NCBI GenBank assembly: GCA_032622095.1
Contig: CP136069.1
Span: 65,001,319 to 65,065,318, forward strand
Direction: 5' to 3'
Source: Siphonodentalium dalli
Lineage: Eukaryota > Mollusca > Scaphopoda > Gadilida > Siphonodentaliidae
DNA length: 64,000 bases
Made by a program: the position numbers and the translations under genes. Below the pieces are notes generated by a model, which saw only the letters and a program-made list of their open reading frames with translations, was not told the DNA's origin and made no database searches. Of the stretch, positions 44,331 through 57,008 are shown one piece after another; position 1 is the stretch's first letter; each line of letters begins with the position of its first letter.

Positions 44331-45494
44331 AGAGGCGGTGCATGAAAATAAATCGTTAAAATTCAATTATATTCTTTTAGTTCTGTTGACGTCTGAAATT
44401 GAAATCAACACAACAGTAAAATCTTGCAATGACAATTATAGAATTTGGAACAAATAAATGAGTTCATCAACAGTTCATAATATATATGTGTATATAAAAT
44501 TCTGAATAAAAATAGCAAAATAATTAAGAACTGAACAGCGTAAGATACTCATACTATATTTTAAAGTTCAGGAAATCTATAATTGTAATTCTGCAGACAA
44601 ATAATTAATAGCTAAAGATATCAAACTGTTCTGTGTTCACCTAAGTTGAAGAAAAAAACACAAAAATATGATGAGTTAACACTTATATTACTTTAGTTCA
44701 TCTCTTTGTAGAATTTACAAAATATTAGCAGGAATAGGTTGAATGAATAGACTACATAATTTTTCGAACATGAACTACATTCATAATAGCTCATAGCAGT
44801 GTCTATACATGTAGGTTATATGGGTTAAATATATTAGAGTGTAAGTTGGCCAATAACAAATAGTTATATCTAAAACAGTAGATATCTTGATCTTGATTAG
44901 CAGTTTCACTTGTTACGTAACACATTAAATGTTAGTTTTTCATAGATTAGTGTACGTGCACATATCAGTTATGTGTCAGTAGATGATTAATTATAATGGC
45001 ATTGACGTGGATGGTTAATCTATAGTTATTCTTGTAAGTTTTTTGTCGCAGCTTCCGTCCTTCGACTAGCTTAGTGACAATATAAACATCTTTCGTGGAT
45101 GGATCGCTAGATACTATCTGTTTGAGACTGTTTTACGGAATGTGAGCTAACATTTCAAAGTGGCTTCCTTGTCTTTCTTAGTATTTTGTATCTTCAATTC
45201 AGCATCCACTTCCTCATCTGGAGCCAGCTACATATTCTGGAACACTGATGTCATGATTGATGGACATAAACATTTGGTTTGATGCATCGCAACCTCGAGA
45301 AAATCTCTGATGTGATCTTTCAGCAGGAAAACACAAGATGCATTGTTGAATAAGATATTAAATCGATTTCCACGAAATTTTTCAAGAAGAAGACATTTCA
45401 TAATATTGTCTTTCAAAAATTGGAAGGTCAGATGTTTGCCATTTTTCTAATCACAACCTATTGCGGAGGCTTTACAGCATGTTCTTACAATATT
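44331..45494. other. AT-rich DNA with a decayed coding remnant
   Basis: Mostly anonymous AT-rich sequence. The only coding trace is the minus-strand remnant at 45228-45416. Confidence 0.4.
45228..45416 (-). pseudogene. Decayed protein remnant (FRGNRFNILFNNAS motif)
   Basis: A 62-codon frame containing LLLEKFRGNRFNILFNNAS and LLKDHIRDFLE. It resembles a segment I associate with transposon-linked proteins common in invertebrate genomes (GNRFN-x-LF-x-NA, then an aromatic/hydrophobic stretch), but I cannot name the family securely. Frames beyond it are interrupted on both sides. Confidence 0.3.
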
Positions 45495-47310
45495 AGTCCA
45501 GGAGATATTGGTAGAACTCTGCACCCCCCATGACTCAACTACACCCCACTAATTTTCTTTCTTAATGTCTCCTCTAATTTCTTTCAGTTGTTAACAAGAA
45601 AAAAAACCGCAGAGACTCCAGACAAGATGGCGTCCATCATGGCGGCCATGTTTTATATGCACCAGGCCTCTTTGATCGCCGTTATAGTAAAGATGATGTC
45701 ACATGCGGTCTTGTTTTCCGTTCGATTCGTTATGGTAATATACAACCCATACCAATTAGCCAAAAATCCGACACATAAATCCAATATGGCGGCCAAGATG
45801 GCCGCCGAAATGTGACAATTTGCTATTTTTCGGACATTTCATCACCTTTCGATTGTATCTGTTGGAAAATATTGACACCTTGACGCGATTTGATACATTT
45901 ATCGTCTAGAAGAATCATTGGCGAACACACGGGGATCATAATATATATTCCTTGTTGGATATTTTTGTCCGATATCACGTTTTCGCAAATGCCGGTATAA
46001 TCCGGTCAAAGCCAAATCGACGCTAATAACGCAATGTCTGTTTCTAATCAATGAATGTTATAGCTATCATAACAAAACCCATGCGTATATATGTGAAGGA
46101 GATACTCGAGCTAGGATTCCTATTATACCTGAGTTGATGAATGTTCACCCAAATCCAAGATGGCGGCCAAAATGGCCACCAGAAATATAAAAATCGCCGA
46201 AAATCGCTGGTTTTAACATCAGTGAGAGTTATTGTCACGACAACCCCACACCTGATTACTATTGTGAGTTGGGAACACTGAGGCGAAGAACTGTCCTTAT
46301 ATCAGATCCAAACAAAAGTCCCCCAAATCCAAAATGGCGCCCACAATGGAGGACAAATTTTGAAAAATCATTGAAATTCCCTCATTTTCACATCATTGGG
46401 CATTATTGTCGAGAAAACTCCAACTTGCATCTGATAAAGGAAATTGTTTTCCAAATCGAAGATGGCGGCCAAAATAGCGTCCGAAATTTGAAAACAAGCT
46501 TACATTCCTGTACTTTCTTACTATGGGATTTAATGTTACGCGAATTCTACCCATATGGAACATTGATATGAAGTAGTCATGTGGAACATTGATATGAATT
46601 ATTCATTTTAGTTTGACCAACTCTCACAGTAAAGATGGCAGCCAAACTGGCGGCAGAAATTGAAAAGAAGTCGAAATTGTCACATACTTATTTCAACTTT
46701 TTGTCATAATATCAATATGTATGGATGGGATGAAACGGTACATAAGCCATCTATTAGTTCCAACATAGGTCGTCGCCTTCTGGAAGGATGAAAACCCACA
46801 ATAATCGCGATGTGTCATTTCGAAATCCATTCTCCACTAAGTGCCCATAATGGCCGTGACCGTATATGGGTGCGCCGAATAGTCATATTATGACTTCCAA
46901 GATTCAAAACAACAGTACCTGAGCTTATTCTGGTTCGCCACATTCGTCACATTAATCTATCTCGCTCACACCAACACAGTTTTTTACACTTCTTGGTCGA
47001 AGGGTCCCACTAATCGCAATGTTTCAAACAACACATATGCCGGTGTCAAGCTCACGTGTTTATCTCGAAAGCTGGGAATTCGTATCCTTATTCTTGGCGA
47101 GCTTTATTCGTGGTAGCTTATGGTATAATTCAGATGCTACATATGGGATATGAGCGTCATCTTGCGTGGTAAACTAGAAAGGTATGCGGTCGATGCGTAT
47201 ACTAGCTTTCAGAAGGACCTCTATATCTGCGTATTTTTCAGATTTGGTTATCTAATGTGGATAACAAAATGTACATCTGATTATCTTCCCATCCAGCCAC
47301 TTCTCAATAT

Positions 47311-47526
47311 ATGGTTCATCAATTCACAAATTCACGTACTGACGTAGTCGGACAACTTCTGTATATGGCTTCGAATGTTGAAAGCCTAACATTTGACGGA
47401 TGCCTTTCTGCTAAGGCGCAGAATACCATAATGCATAATATACCCTCACTTCTTGGCCGTGATCATAAGAACAGTCCTGGTGGCATCCAGCAATCGTCTC
47501 ACCGTATAGATCCAAGCAGACAATAA
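47311..47526 (+). pseudogene. Decayed coding remnant in element 3, left arm
   Basis: An open stretch containing FTNSRTDV, LTFDGCLSAKAQNT and IPSLLGRDHKN. The inverted arm encodes a recognisably related but differently interrupted stretch (FDKCVSAKEKT, LPTLLDHDPKQ) at about 48480-48650 on the minus strand. Substitutions preserving such patterns suggest ancestral coding sequence. Family unknown. Confidence 0.35.
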
Positions 47527-48479
47527 CAATACACGCGGTGCTAGTTGTGGGCATGTGTCATGATAGTGGAAATGACTGCACCGCCCCTTCTTTGGGTATG
47601 TTTTAGATCCAGACATGATCGCATGTGGCTTTGCTTTCCTTGTATGCTAAGATTGTATCTTCCAATCCGTTTTAAGCCGTTCTTAATCAACTGGACCAGG
47701 CGTGTACCATTGGCTACTACTATATAAGCACCACACAGACTGGGATGTAGTCTTAATGACGATGCATTTGATAGTTGATATATCATACCCACGCTGGGTG
47801 GTGGACGGTATGATTCAAGAACGAACAATGCCATCAACACAATGGTGAAATGTTAAACGCGAAGAACATCTAGAGAAATGTTACTTTGATGAGATCTTGC
47901 ATTCAGTTTAACCTATGGTGGCTACACCAAGTGATTTCTTGGTAACATAACCACTCAAAACCATTGTCCTGCATGAGACATATTAACTACTATATTCTAA
48001 AGTTATATAATATAAAGCTATATGATCATAAAGGTCACGTTCACCAACGTCCACATCCATTGCCATCGATACTATAAATTGTTCTTTAAACACACAGTGA
48101 AATAAATGCACCACAGTTCCTGATATTTTTTTGAATAATACTGCCCACATACTGACACTAGAGAGGATAACAGCAATGCATACCTTCATTCCACAAAGAC
48201 ATTATCCTTTAGCCCATCCGACTGTTCTGGGGAGGCTAGGATAGTATTATCCGGACAAAATCATATGTCTGGTCAAGTTGATTCAGAATGGCCTTGAAAC
48301 GGATGTGGAAATACAATCTTACCACACAAAAACACCAACACGCATGACATTCTATATCTGAAACATGCACCTGGTGTAGGGGTGTATACCCATTTCATTC
48401 CCACTGTCATGGCGCACCGTGGGTATTGTTCTTCTCTACTGGGAGCTATTCGACGAGACGAATGCGGGACGTCACACAG

Positions 48480-48650
48480 TTTGCTTAGGATCATGGTCAA
48501 GAAGTGTGGGTAGTCGGTACACTATGGTCTTCTCTTTGGCAGATACGCATTTGTCAAAGGAAATGCGCCAGCTAGCTACATTAGAAACACTGCCGAAGTT
48601 GATCACGTATGCCAATACGTTCGCTAAATTTGTGAATTGAACCATCTATT
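48480..48650 (-). pseudogene. Decayed coding remnant in element 3, right arm
   Basis: Counterpart of 47311-47526 on the opposite strand, with in-frame stops at both ends. See the left-arm entry. Confidence 0.3.
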
Positions 48651-49828
48651 GAGAAGTTACTAGTTAACTGGGAATTCGCCAGGTGTACATGTCGTTATCC
48701 CCATGGGGTGTGAGAAAGACATACATAGAGATGACCTTCTGTAAGCTTGTATACTTATCGACCATGTGCCTTTCTAGTTCAAGATAACGAACAAATCCCA
48801 TATTTAGCAAGTATTTAAAATCTTAAGCCAGACACCGGAAAATTAATTGTTTGAAACGTTATGATTAGAGGGACCCTTCTCCCAGGAAGTGTTGAATACT
48901 TTGTCGCCCAATGATGTGAATATGAGGGATTTTCGGTGATTTTTCTAAATCTGTCCGTCATTGTGGGCGCCATTTTGGATTTGGGGGACTTTCATTTGAA
49001 TGTGATATAAGGACAGTTATTCGACTCAGTGTTCCCAACTCACAATAGTAAGCAGGTGTGGAGTTGTCGTGACAATAACTCTGACATGTTAAAATCAGCG
49101 ATTTTCGGCTTTTTTTTATATTTCTGGTGGCCATTTTGGCCACCATGTTGGATTTGGGTGAAAATTCCTCAACTCAGGTATAAGAGGAATCCTAGCCAGG
49201 GTATCTCCTGTACATATATAATCATGGCTGGAGTAATAATAGCAATAACACTCATTGATTCGAAGCAGACATTGCGTTATTAGCGTCGTTTTGGCTTTGA
49301 TCGGATTATACCGGCATTTGGGAAAACGTGATCTCGGACAAAAATATCCGGCAAGGAATTATATTATGGTCCTCATTTGTTCGCCAATGACTCTTCTATA
49401 CGATAAATGTATAACATCACGCCAAGATGCCAATATTTTCCCACAGAGACAAACGAAATGCGGTGAAATGTCCGAAAAATAGCAAACTTTCACATTTCGG
49501 CGGCCATCTTGGCCGCCATATAGGATTTTTGTGTCGGATTTTTTGCTAATTTGTAAGGGTTGTATATTACTACGAATCGAAGAACGGAAAACAAGACCTG
49601 CATGTGACATCATCTTTACTATAACGGTGATCAAATAGACCTGGCCGCCAATAGAAAATAGAAAATGGCCGCCATCATGGATGCCATCTTGTCTGGAGCC
49701 TCTGCCACTTTTTTTCTTGTTAACACTGGTTAACAACCGAACAAAATTAGAGGAGACATTAAGAAAGAAAATTATTGGGGTGAAGTTGAGTCCTGTGGGT
49801 GCAGAGGTCTATCAATATCTCCTGGACT

Positions 49829-52800
49829 ATACGGGTTGTGTCGTGTTGAGAAATCTATTGAAACGGTTTATTGTGAATGGGTCGGTCTTCAAAAAAGCTT
49901 TTTTCAACTGCTAACAATGCTTTGGGTGAAACGTGGGGGGGGGGGGGGGATTTATTGTTTTGGGTCCAATATTTGCATATTTTCCTACTTTTTGTCAAGA
50001 TTTTGGACTGAAATGGCCATCAGTTGGAAATTTTCCAACCTTAAGGGGTGTCAGGTTGTCCTGGTCCCTCCCCCGTGGCCAGTCAAAAACTGCTAGTTAA
50101 TTTAAGAAAACAATATTGTCCTACATTTGGTCAACATTGTCATTGGGGGTGTCAGGTTTGAGGTGTCAGCTTGAGGCTAGTCTATATAGATGCTAGGATT
50201 TTGCGATTTTCTTGTTCAGATTTCAAAATTTTCACATACCGGGCCTCTTCCCCGTGGCCAATAAAAACTGCTAATTAGTTTAAGAAAACAATATTTTACT
50301 ACATTTGGTCATAATTGTGGACTGAAATAGTCATTTCCAACCCAAGGGTGGGTATGAGTTTGAAATTTCCAACACTAAGTCTAGGAAAGCTTGAGGACTG
50401 TCATGTGCTAGGATTTTGCGATTTTCTTGTTGCGATTGTCCCTGTGATCCTTCGTTGGTTGGTATAACTTCTAAATTGAATACGTTTAACTGGTCAGACT
50501 AGCTGAGACTAGCCCTGGTATGGAAAACTCTAACTGTTATATAGCCCGATGTGCGGTTTACTGACGCCCGCACCATGGTTTACTGCCCGCAGCGGGGGTT
50601 ATAGGATGACCAGCGTGGTGTAACCTAAAACTCGCAATATCGTCGACTTTAGCGCTTCTGAGACTTGAATATATGCATGTAATTTCCAGGCAATAAGCCT
50701 TATGATATTATCTGTCGAAGTATAAACTGTTTTGATTTTCTTTGAATTAAAAGCGCATTCGTTTGGGGCCACATCTACATTAGATTATAAACACGTTCGT
50801 GCCGGGCCATGTATGCTCAAAACATAAAGTCAAAAGTTTAGTTGTAAGGTCGGGGATTCTTATTTAAAATTACTATTCATTTTGGGACTCCAATTAATCT
50901 AAATAACTGTATACATATAGCGTTTTGTTTGCATGGTGCCCCTTATAATTAAAACATACGTTCGTTTGCATGGAGCCACTTTTGGGCCAAACATACAAAC
51001 CAGAAACAGTCATTTGGATCACCTGATGTAGAAATAATATACGTTAGTTTGGGGTTCCTTATTCGAATTTCGAGTCCACTATTCGAAATACAAGTGTATA
51101 CATACTTTGTGCCACTTATATGTTAAAAGCATTTGCACTTGAATTTGAAATTCCAGAGGTCCCAACTCATCGAAACTGGTTAGATTTCAGAATGAAACAT
51201 ACTTTTCTAATTTCAAAATATTTCGGGACCCCTCTAGAGTCCCGCCCCTGGGCTTTGTCCACCCACACCTTATGTGTGAGCCAAAATTCACAAACGTGTC
51301 CAATATGCACACGTTTGTCATGCTGTAAACCAAATGAGTTGTCATAATGATATGCATAAGGGGTGTTGGCGGAACAATGGGAGCGAGTGTGTATACAATG
51401 AAGGAGTTAAACTTGTATAACTCATAAGTATATGCATACTAACCATGATTGTTGTCAATTTTGTCGTCATTTGGGATATAACACAATTTTCTACTGAAAT
51501 CAGGGGGGGTCTGGAAAAAAATTGCACATATAGGGCCCAAAAAGTTTTTTCCGACCTCGAGGGACCCACCACCCCATTTTTGCCAAAAAAATATTTGTTT
51601 CCTCCAAAATTTTGGGGACCCACCCCCCGTTTCTCATGTTTTTATCAAAATTTCAGAGGTTTTTTTAGCCGTTCTTCAATAACTGTGTTAACTGCCTTAC
51701 TGATTGGTAAACACAGATCAGAAAAACGAAAAATATACTGTATTTCCATGTGTTAACACTAATAATTAAGCATTGTGTAGGTACACTATATGTCACAAAT
51801 TGCCCTAGACCCCATTATAGCCTTAATGTATCGAGTGTGTTGTGTCTGACAGAACACTGGCCAGTGTAAATAGTGGTAAACAGGTCAGGGGTTCCACAAT
51901 TATATGTGCATGATCAAAGAACTCTTTAGTCTTATCCAACGGGGTGGGGTGGGGAGGGGAATTGTTTTTTGGTTAGGTATACACATAGATATATGGTTAT
52001 TATACTGCCCGATATTAGTCGGCGGGTATATAGTTGACGTCTCGGGTCGTCTGTCCGTACAAACATTTTGAATTTTAACTCAAGAGTCAGTTGTCATATT
52101 TGATGCCCTATGGCATGGTGACGGACCAGAAATGGGGGACGAATATGCATAATATCGCAGGTTGTGACCACCAATGCCTACCAGAGTTATGGGCCCTGTT
52201 CGACTTTATGAAATTCAGTCCATACAAAGTTTTTGCAATATAAGTTAAGTGTCGGTTGTCAAATTTTGATGTGGTTTGGTATGGTGATAGACGAGAATGA
52301 AGAATTGAATGTCATTTCTCAATGCATCTGAATGCATCACATTATTTCAGTTCATCTATTTGTAAGTGATAACAGTATACAATTGGTATTTTAGTTTCGT
52401 CTTGTTGAGCAGTAAAGCTCCCAGATGAAGTTCGGAAATTCAATGAGAATAGCGTCACCTTCATTTGGGATTGTCTGAGCAGTAAACAGTAATGTCATTC
52501 ATCATAACCAATTCAGTTTTATTTGGATAATTGTTGCAAATTAACATTATTTGCAATCATTCAAGAAGAGAAATAACCAGAAGGAATGAATTTGATTACA
52601 TGCCAGAACAAGACAGTATTTCAGACATTAGAAATTTATGAGATACCCTTTTCAATTTCATGTTATGCAACAATCAGGTTAATTATATCTACTAGTAGTC
52701 ATCATTGAGTATTCACCATGTAGTATCCAATTTGTGATAGAGTTTTTTTGTTTTATTACTTTTATTCAGATAATACAACTGGGTAATATATTAATTTTGT

Positions 52801-53731
52801 TACTAAATATTTCTTCCGTTGATCATAAGTTTCCTGAACGTTAATACATTGGTCCACTATGAAGTGGTCCGGGATACTGTGAAATCCAGAATGTTGCTAA
52901 ATCTGAGGCTAAAGAGTCACTTTAGCTGTCTATATAGCCCTATACCAACAAGCATGGTACTAACATGCTTACAAACAACATTACATGGTCAGTACTTGTA
53001 AAACCCATTTTGGAAAAAATTTACAAGCACCAATTTTTCCGCCTCTGGACCACACACCCACCCCGGCCCTATATACGGAATTTTTTTCAACCCTGTTGAA
53101 ATGGGAAGATATTTACAAAGTATTTCGGGTATGTCGTTAAAATGACGAGATAGCGTTTGTGGGAAAATGCGAACATCTTGGACGGCATCTTTGATATCGC
53201 GAAAAAGCATCGTAGATGGCGCTCGGAATTAATTTTTGTTATTTGTAAAGTCTCATAAATTTGAAAAAAAAGTTGAATGTATTTGTGTTCAAATGTTTTT
53301 CTTGGTTATGTCATTTTGGACGTACATTGCCTGGTTTAAATATATAATAGAATATCGAAATGTTACAACGTAGCCTTCAGGAATCATGGCTATAAAGGAA
53401 TACTTCGGTCAAAATGTGTATTAAATATTTTATCAGTGGACGGCAGTCTGTGATGTCATTATGACATCATAATGTATTGCAGTGCACTCCAGCATAAATT
53501 GTTCATAACGTGGGCAATAGTCAACCGATTTCTAAATTCTTTCGAATGCCTTTATAATATGTAACAATAACTTTTACCGAAGTTTTCCTTTAACTCAAAT
53601 GACTTTTAACTTTCTTCAAATGTCTTCTAATCTCTTTGCGGTATCTGTTTGCCCATTATGGGTGACGAAGATAAGGACGCCAAAAAGAAGAAATTTTTGT
53701 TTCGCTACGAAAGAAAATGAAAATGGCGGGC
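49829..53731. other. Intergenic DNA with degenerate repeats
   Basis: About 50060-50430 holds a diverged tandem pair of about 190 bp (GGATTTTGCGATTTTCTTGTT in each); related sequence also appears near 42540-42700. A G homopolymer lies at about 49935-49949. 51950-52330 resembles generic interspersed repeats. No gene is called. Confidence 0.5.
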
Positions 53732-53737
53732 TTTGGG
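53723..53737 (+). pseudogene. Start of HECT-like gene, cut by element 2
   Basis: ATG at 53723 in context AAAATGGC, followed by GCG GGC TTT GGG, where TTTGGG is the target-site duplication. Reading from the duplicated TTTGGG on the far side of element 2 (62458-62463) continues the same frame, so the insertion appears to have landed in the fifth codon region of this gene. An alternative upstream ATG at 53661 is in a different frame. Confidence 0.45.
53732..53737. repeat. Target-site duplication TTTGGG (left of element 2)
   Basis: Perfect 6-bp copy of 62458-62463 in direct orientation. Because this hexamer is not self-complementary, the duplication is unambiguous. Confidence 0.9.
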
Positions 53738-53929
53738 AGTAGTATGAGCGTCTTCTTGACGGCAATCGTAAAATTGGGCATAAGTGTATTTTGAGTATGT
53801 TAGTACTATAGTACTATATATTTGAGAATCCTTGATAAAAATGGGCGTAAGAATATTTTCGATATGGGCGTCAGAGCGTCACATGTGTTTATATTTTTGA
53901 CGAAGTTGCTTCTTTTTGTAATCTCGGCC

Positions 53930-54250
53930 GACTATTGCGTGTCTGCAACTAAATAATCTCAGCTTAAGATGGCTTCACCAAATTATTCATAGAGCAGGTC
54001 GTCAGAGCGTCATTTGTATATTGTTGACTAACAAGTTATCGTGTGAAGTTGCTTTGTAATCTCGTCCGACTATTAAATGTCTGACACATCAACTAAATAA
54101 TCTCAGCCTAAGATGGCTTAACCAAATTATGTGCTTAAAGGTTCAGACAGGCATACATCTTACTGAAAATAATCACGATCGACTATTAAATGTCTGACAC
54201 ATCAACCGAATAATCTCAGCTTAAGACGGTTTAACCAAATTATTTGCGTA
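53930..54250 (+). repeat. Subterminal tandem repeats of element 2, left arm (three units)
   Basis: CGACTATT, AATAATCTCAGC(T/C)TAAGA and ACCAAATTA recur at about 53930, 54066 and 54180. They are mirrored at about 61950-62280 in the right arm. Such iterated subterminal modules may be protein-binding sites. Confidence 0.7.
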
Positions 54251-54689
54251 AAGATTCAGACACACATACATCTTACTGTATTTTGAGTAACAGATGAATA
54301 TTCCTACCTACTGGATAGTGCGTATTCATCCGAAGAAATGTCTGATTCTGTCAACTGGGATTAAAAAAATGAATACTTTAAATATTGTATATCCTACCAT
54401 ATGTGAACTTGAATTATGTCATCACCAATATATGCATGTATAATCGATTATCTTTTCAATAATAATATCTCTCTGGGTTCTATCGTGGTAAAAAATCTTT
54501 TGTTTAACAAGAGATTTTCCACTCAATGTTTGTCACAGACCTACGTCATAATACTCCCCTCCCCAACACCCCCTACCCCAACCACCTTCACATCTCAACT
54601 CACTTACCCGCACCTATTCATGCACGTATATATTGTACAATGTGTACGTGTCGGAGCACAAGACATCCAAATAAGGAGTATTACCTCAT

Positions 54690-54790
54690 AGTAAAGCAAC
54701 GCTCTTTATTCATCTTTCAACATAAATGACACACTTACATTATCGCGAAATATTGGAAGAATTATTGGAAGAACGTACGTTTATAGAGTT
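54690..54790 (+). pseudogene. Broken relative of the 95-aa protein, element 2 left arm
   Basis: Encodes KQRSLFIF then, in a shifted frame after a stop, YREILEELLEE. This parallels NKERLFFTLSL and YYRELLEV of element 1. Its mirror in the right arm is at about 61400-61510, minus strand. Confidence 0.4.
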
Positions 54791-55625
54791 ATTGTTCTTA
54801 GAACGAGAATCGTTAGTCCTGTAACGGCACTGAATCTGGCGAGGGTTGCCGAATGCTATGCACCCGTGTCAGCTAAATCCACATTAAGCATTTAATTTTG
54901 AATAAGGTTGATTTGTTTTTCAAATTTAATAGTGTTGCTATGACGAGGCTGATCGAAGAAGAAAACTAAATTCATTTTATTAATTTGTCAATTCTATTCC
55001 AACATGGCGCCACCACTGGGGGCCCATAGGTCTGAATCGCCCGGATGTAAAAACAATTTTGTTCATGTTGATGGAGTATAGAAATTAGTGACGTCACAAC
55101 TATACTTGCGTCGCTTACGCGTGGAATAAAATAGTCACGGGCTATTGAGAAGTATGGCCTTGTACGTAAATAATAAAGCGCGTTATCGAATCTATGTTAC
55201 ACCATAACCACGGGTTATTGTAATTTAATGAAGATTTTCCACTGAGTTTTGCCACAGAACTACGTGATAATACCCAAATCAAATCAGTTGTCCGTAAAGA
55301 AAAACCAACCAAGATGACTTGTCCGTAACTAAATGCAAATGACCTCAAACGTTGAAAAAGAATTTCATACCGAATATAAGTAATCTCCCAAACTTCTCAA
55401 AACACGGCCATAACATCAAATTAGTTTCACGGGTTGTATGTATGATCACCCGTACACGTCAGCAGCTTATCGAGTTAATACTTCACCTGTACATATAAAC
55501 GGCTTATTGAGTTATGCATACATATAGCACGTCACCTGGACATTTTATCAGTTTATCACGTGATCACTAAATGTGGCAATCGGGTGTCTGCAGATGCCTG
55601 CAATGTATTATTTATAATACTTGGA

Positions 55626-55700
55626 CTCATTGATCTCACGTAAATAATACTCTTAGTTGTTCCAATAAAATAGTTATCAAATTCGATCACCAATAGATTT
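55626..55700 (+). promoter_or_regulatory. 75-bp conserved non-coding box, element 2 left arm
   Basis: Essentially identical to 20794-20868 of element 1, starting CTCATTGATCTCACG. The flanks on both sides differ from element 1. Confidence 0.65.
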
Positions 55701-56699
55701 GACTGTGGAATATAACGATCTTTAACCTATTTATCGATCTATGTTAGAACATGGTCTTTTAACAAAAAACATGACCATAACAAAAATTACCTTACCTTTA
55801 TGCATGAATCTAATTTGACCATGCGTAAATATTGTCAGCTTATCGTCTGATGAGCAAATCCGATGTTCACATACTTAAACTGAGGTATGATTGTATTATG
55901 TGTACATGTATATATATGGTCATAGCGTGACGAGCAAAATGTGATGTTTACACACTTAAGCTCTGGATAAACAATACAAATCGCATCTGCAGCAGTCTAC
56001 TTCATTGTGAATTAAGTCACTCTGGGTTAGTTGACTACAAACCTGTTACACCACAGCATTGGGTTATTGTAATTTAATGAAAATTTTACACGGAGGTATC
56101 GTGATTGCTTTCAAAAATAGTACAACTTCCGGTTTGTAACACATGAATGAAGAGCATTTAACGTATACGAAATTACTACACGACTGAACTGAACCTTGAA
56201 ATTTATATTTCACATCTTCCCAACAACAGATACAGACATAATCATATTGTTATACTGTCTTGTATGTACACACGCTATGACATCATTAAAGGGGGCAATA
56301 CACTCAAGGTGTTGAATGTTAAAGAAACACGAGGCAAGGGACGTGATGCAATATTGGTGTGTGAATATTAAAGGAACACAATGCACTCTAAAGGAACACA
56401 AGGCACTCATTATGAATGAATGTTAAAGAAACACAATAAACGCACTGGTGTTTGAATATTAAAGGAACACAGGGCACTCTAAAGGGACACAAGACACTCA
56501 TTATGAATTAATGTTAACAATACTAGCGCAGTGGTTGAAAGTTAAAATGACACAGAACAATATTTAAATTTAATCGTTGTCTGAATCTACAGCCCATTCA
56601 TTATTATATCCATGTTTGGTTAGTTTGACCATTTTCTTCATGATCATGTTATGTATGGGTGATGTTTACATTCGATGCTGGTATTATATTAATCGTTCG

Positions 56700-56965
56700 T
56701 AACTTTTGAGAAAGAGGAACAACAACGACGATGATGACGACCACAACAACAACAACAACACCACCACGACCAACAACAACAACAACACCACCAACAACAA
56801 CAACACCACCACCACCACCAACAACAACAACACCACCACCAACAACAACATCAGCCACAACAACAACAACATCTACTTTTTTGGGGGGCAAAATAACATG
56901 ACACCGCCGTTGCCGCCGCCGCCGCTCGTTGCCGCCGCCACCGCCGCCGCCGCCGCAGTAAAATA
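56700..56965 (+). repeat. CAA/CCA-rich and CCG-rich tract, inner end of left arm
   Basis: Long AAC/ACC triplet runs, then TTTTTTGGGGGG, then a CCG collar. The 86-codon Asn/Thr-rich frame and the complementary Val/Leu-rich frames are simple-sequence artefacts. It may derive from the poly-Q coding part of the ATPase gene, given the shared CAGCCACAACAACAAC. Mirrored at 59071-59285. Confidence 0.75.
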
Positions 56966-57008
56966 GCATGACATGTGGTATATAATACAATTATTTTTAT
57001 TATATTAA

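Larger units (their letters stand above)
45495..49828. mobile_element. Element 3: old inverted-repeat element, 4.3 kb, with YY1-like motifs
   Basis: The left arm (45495 to about 47720) and right arm (about 48250-49828) are diverged inverted copies. The outer 0.9 kb matches well (45495-46402 with 48905-49828). Further inward, homology resumes at 47160-47720 with 48260-48790, the right arm lacking about 600 bp. The outermost paired bases are AGTCCAGGAGATATTG and CAATATCTCCTGGACT, but no target-site duplication is visible. At least seven CAAGATGGCGGCC-type motifs per element occur, matching the YY1 consensus AANATGGCGGC. No intact gene remains. Confidence 0.7.

Noticed and set aside
45495-49828. 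Element 3 as a third Polinton-like insertion
   Set aside because: The outer bases are AG and CT, but the adjacent hexamers (AATATT and ATACGG) do not match, and weak similarity may continue beyond them, so true ends are uncertain.
56649-56990. Asn/Thr-rich, Val-rich and Leu-rich proteins (also 59075-59404)
   Set aside because: Simple triplet repeats read in different frames; no unique sequence supports a gene.
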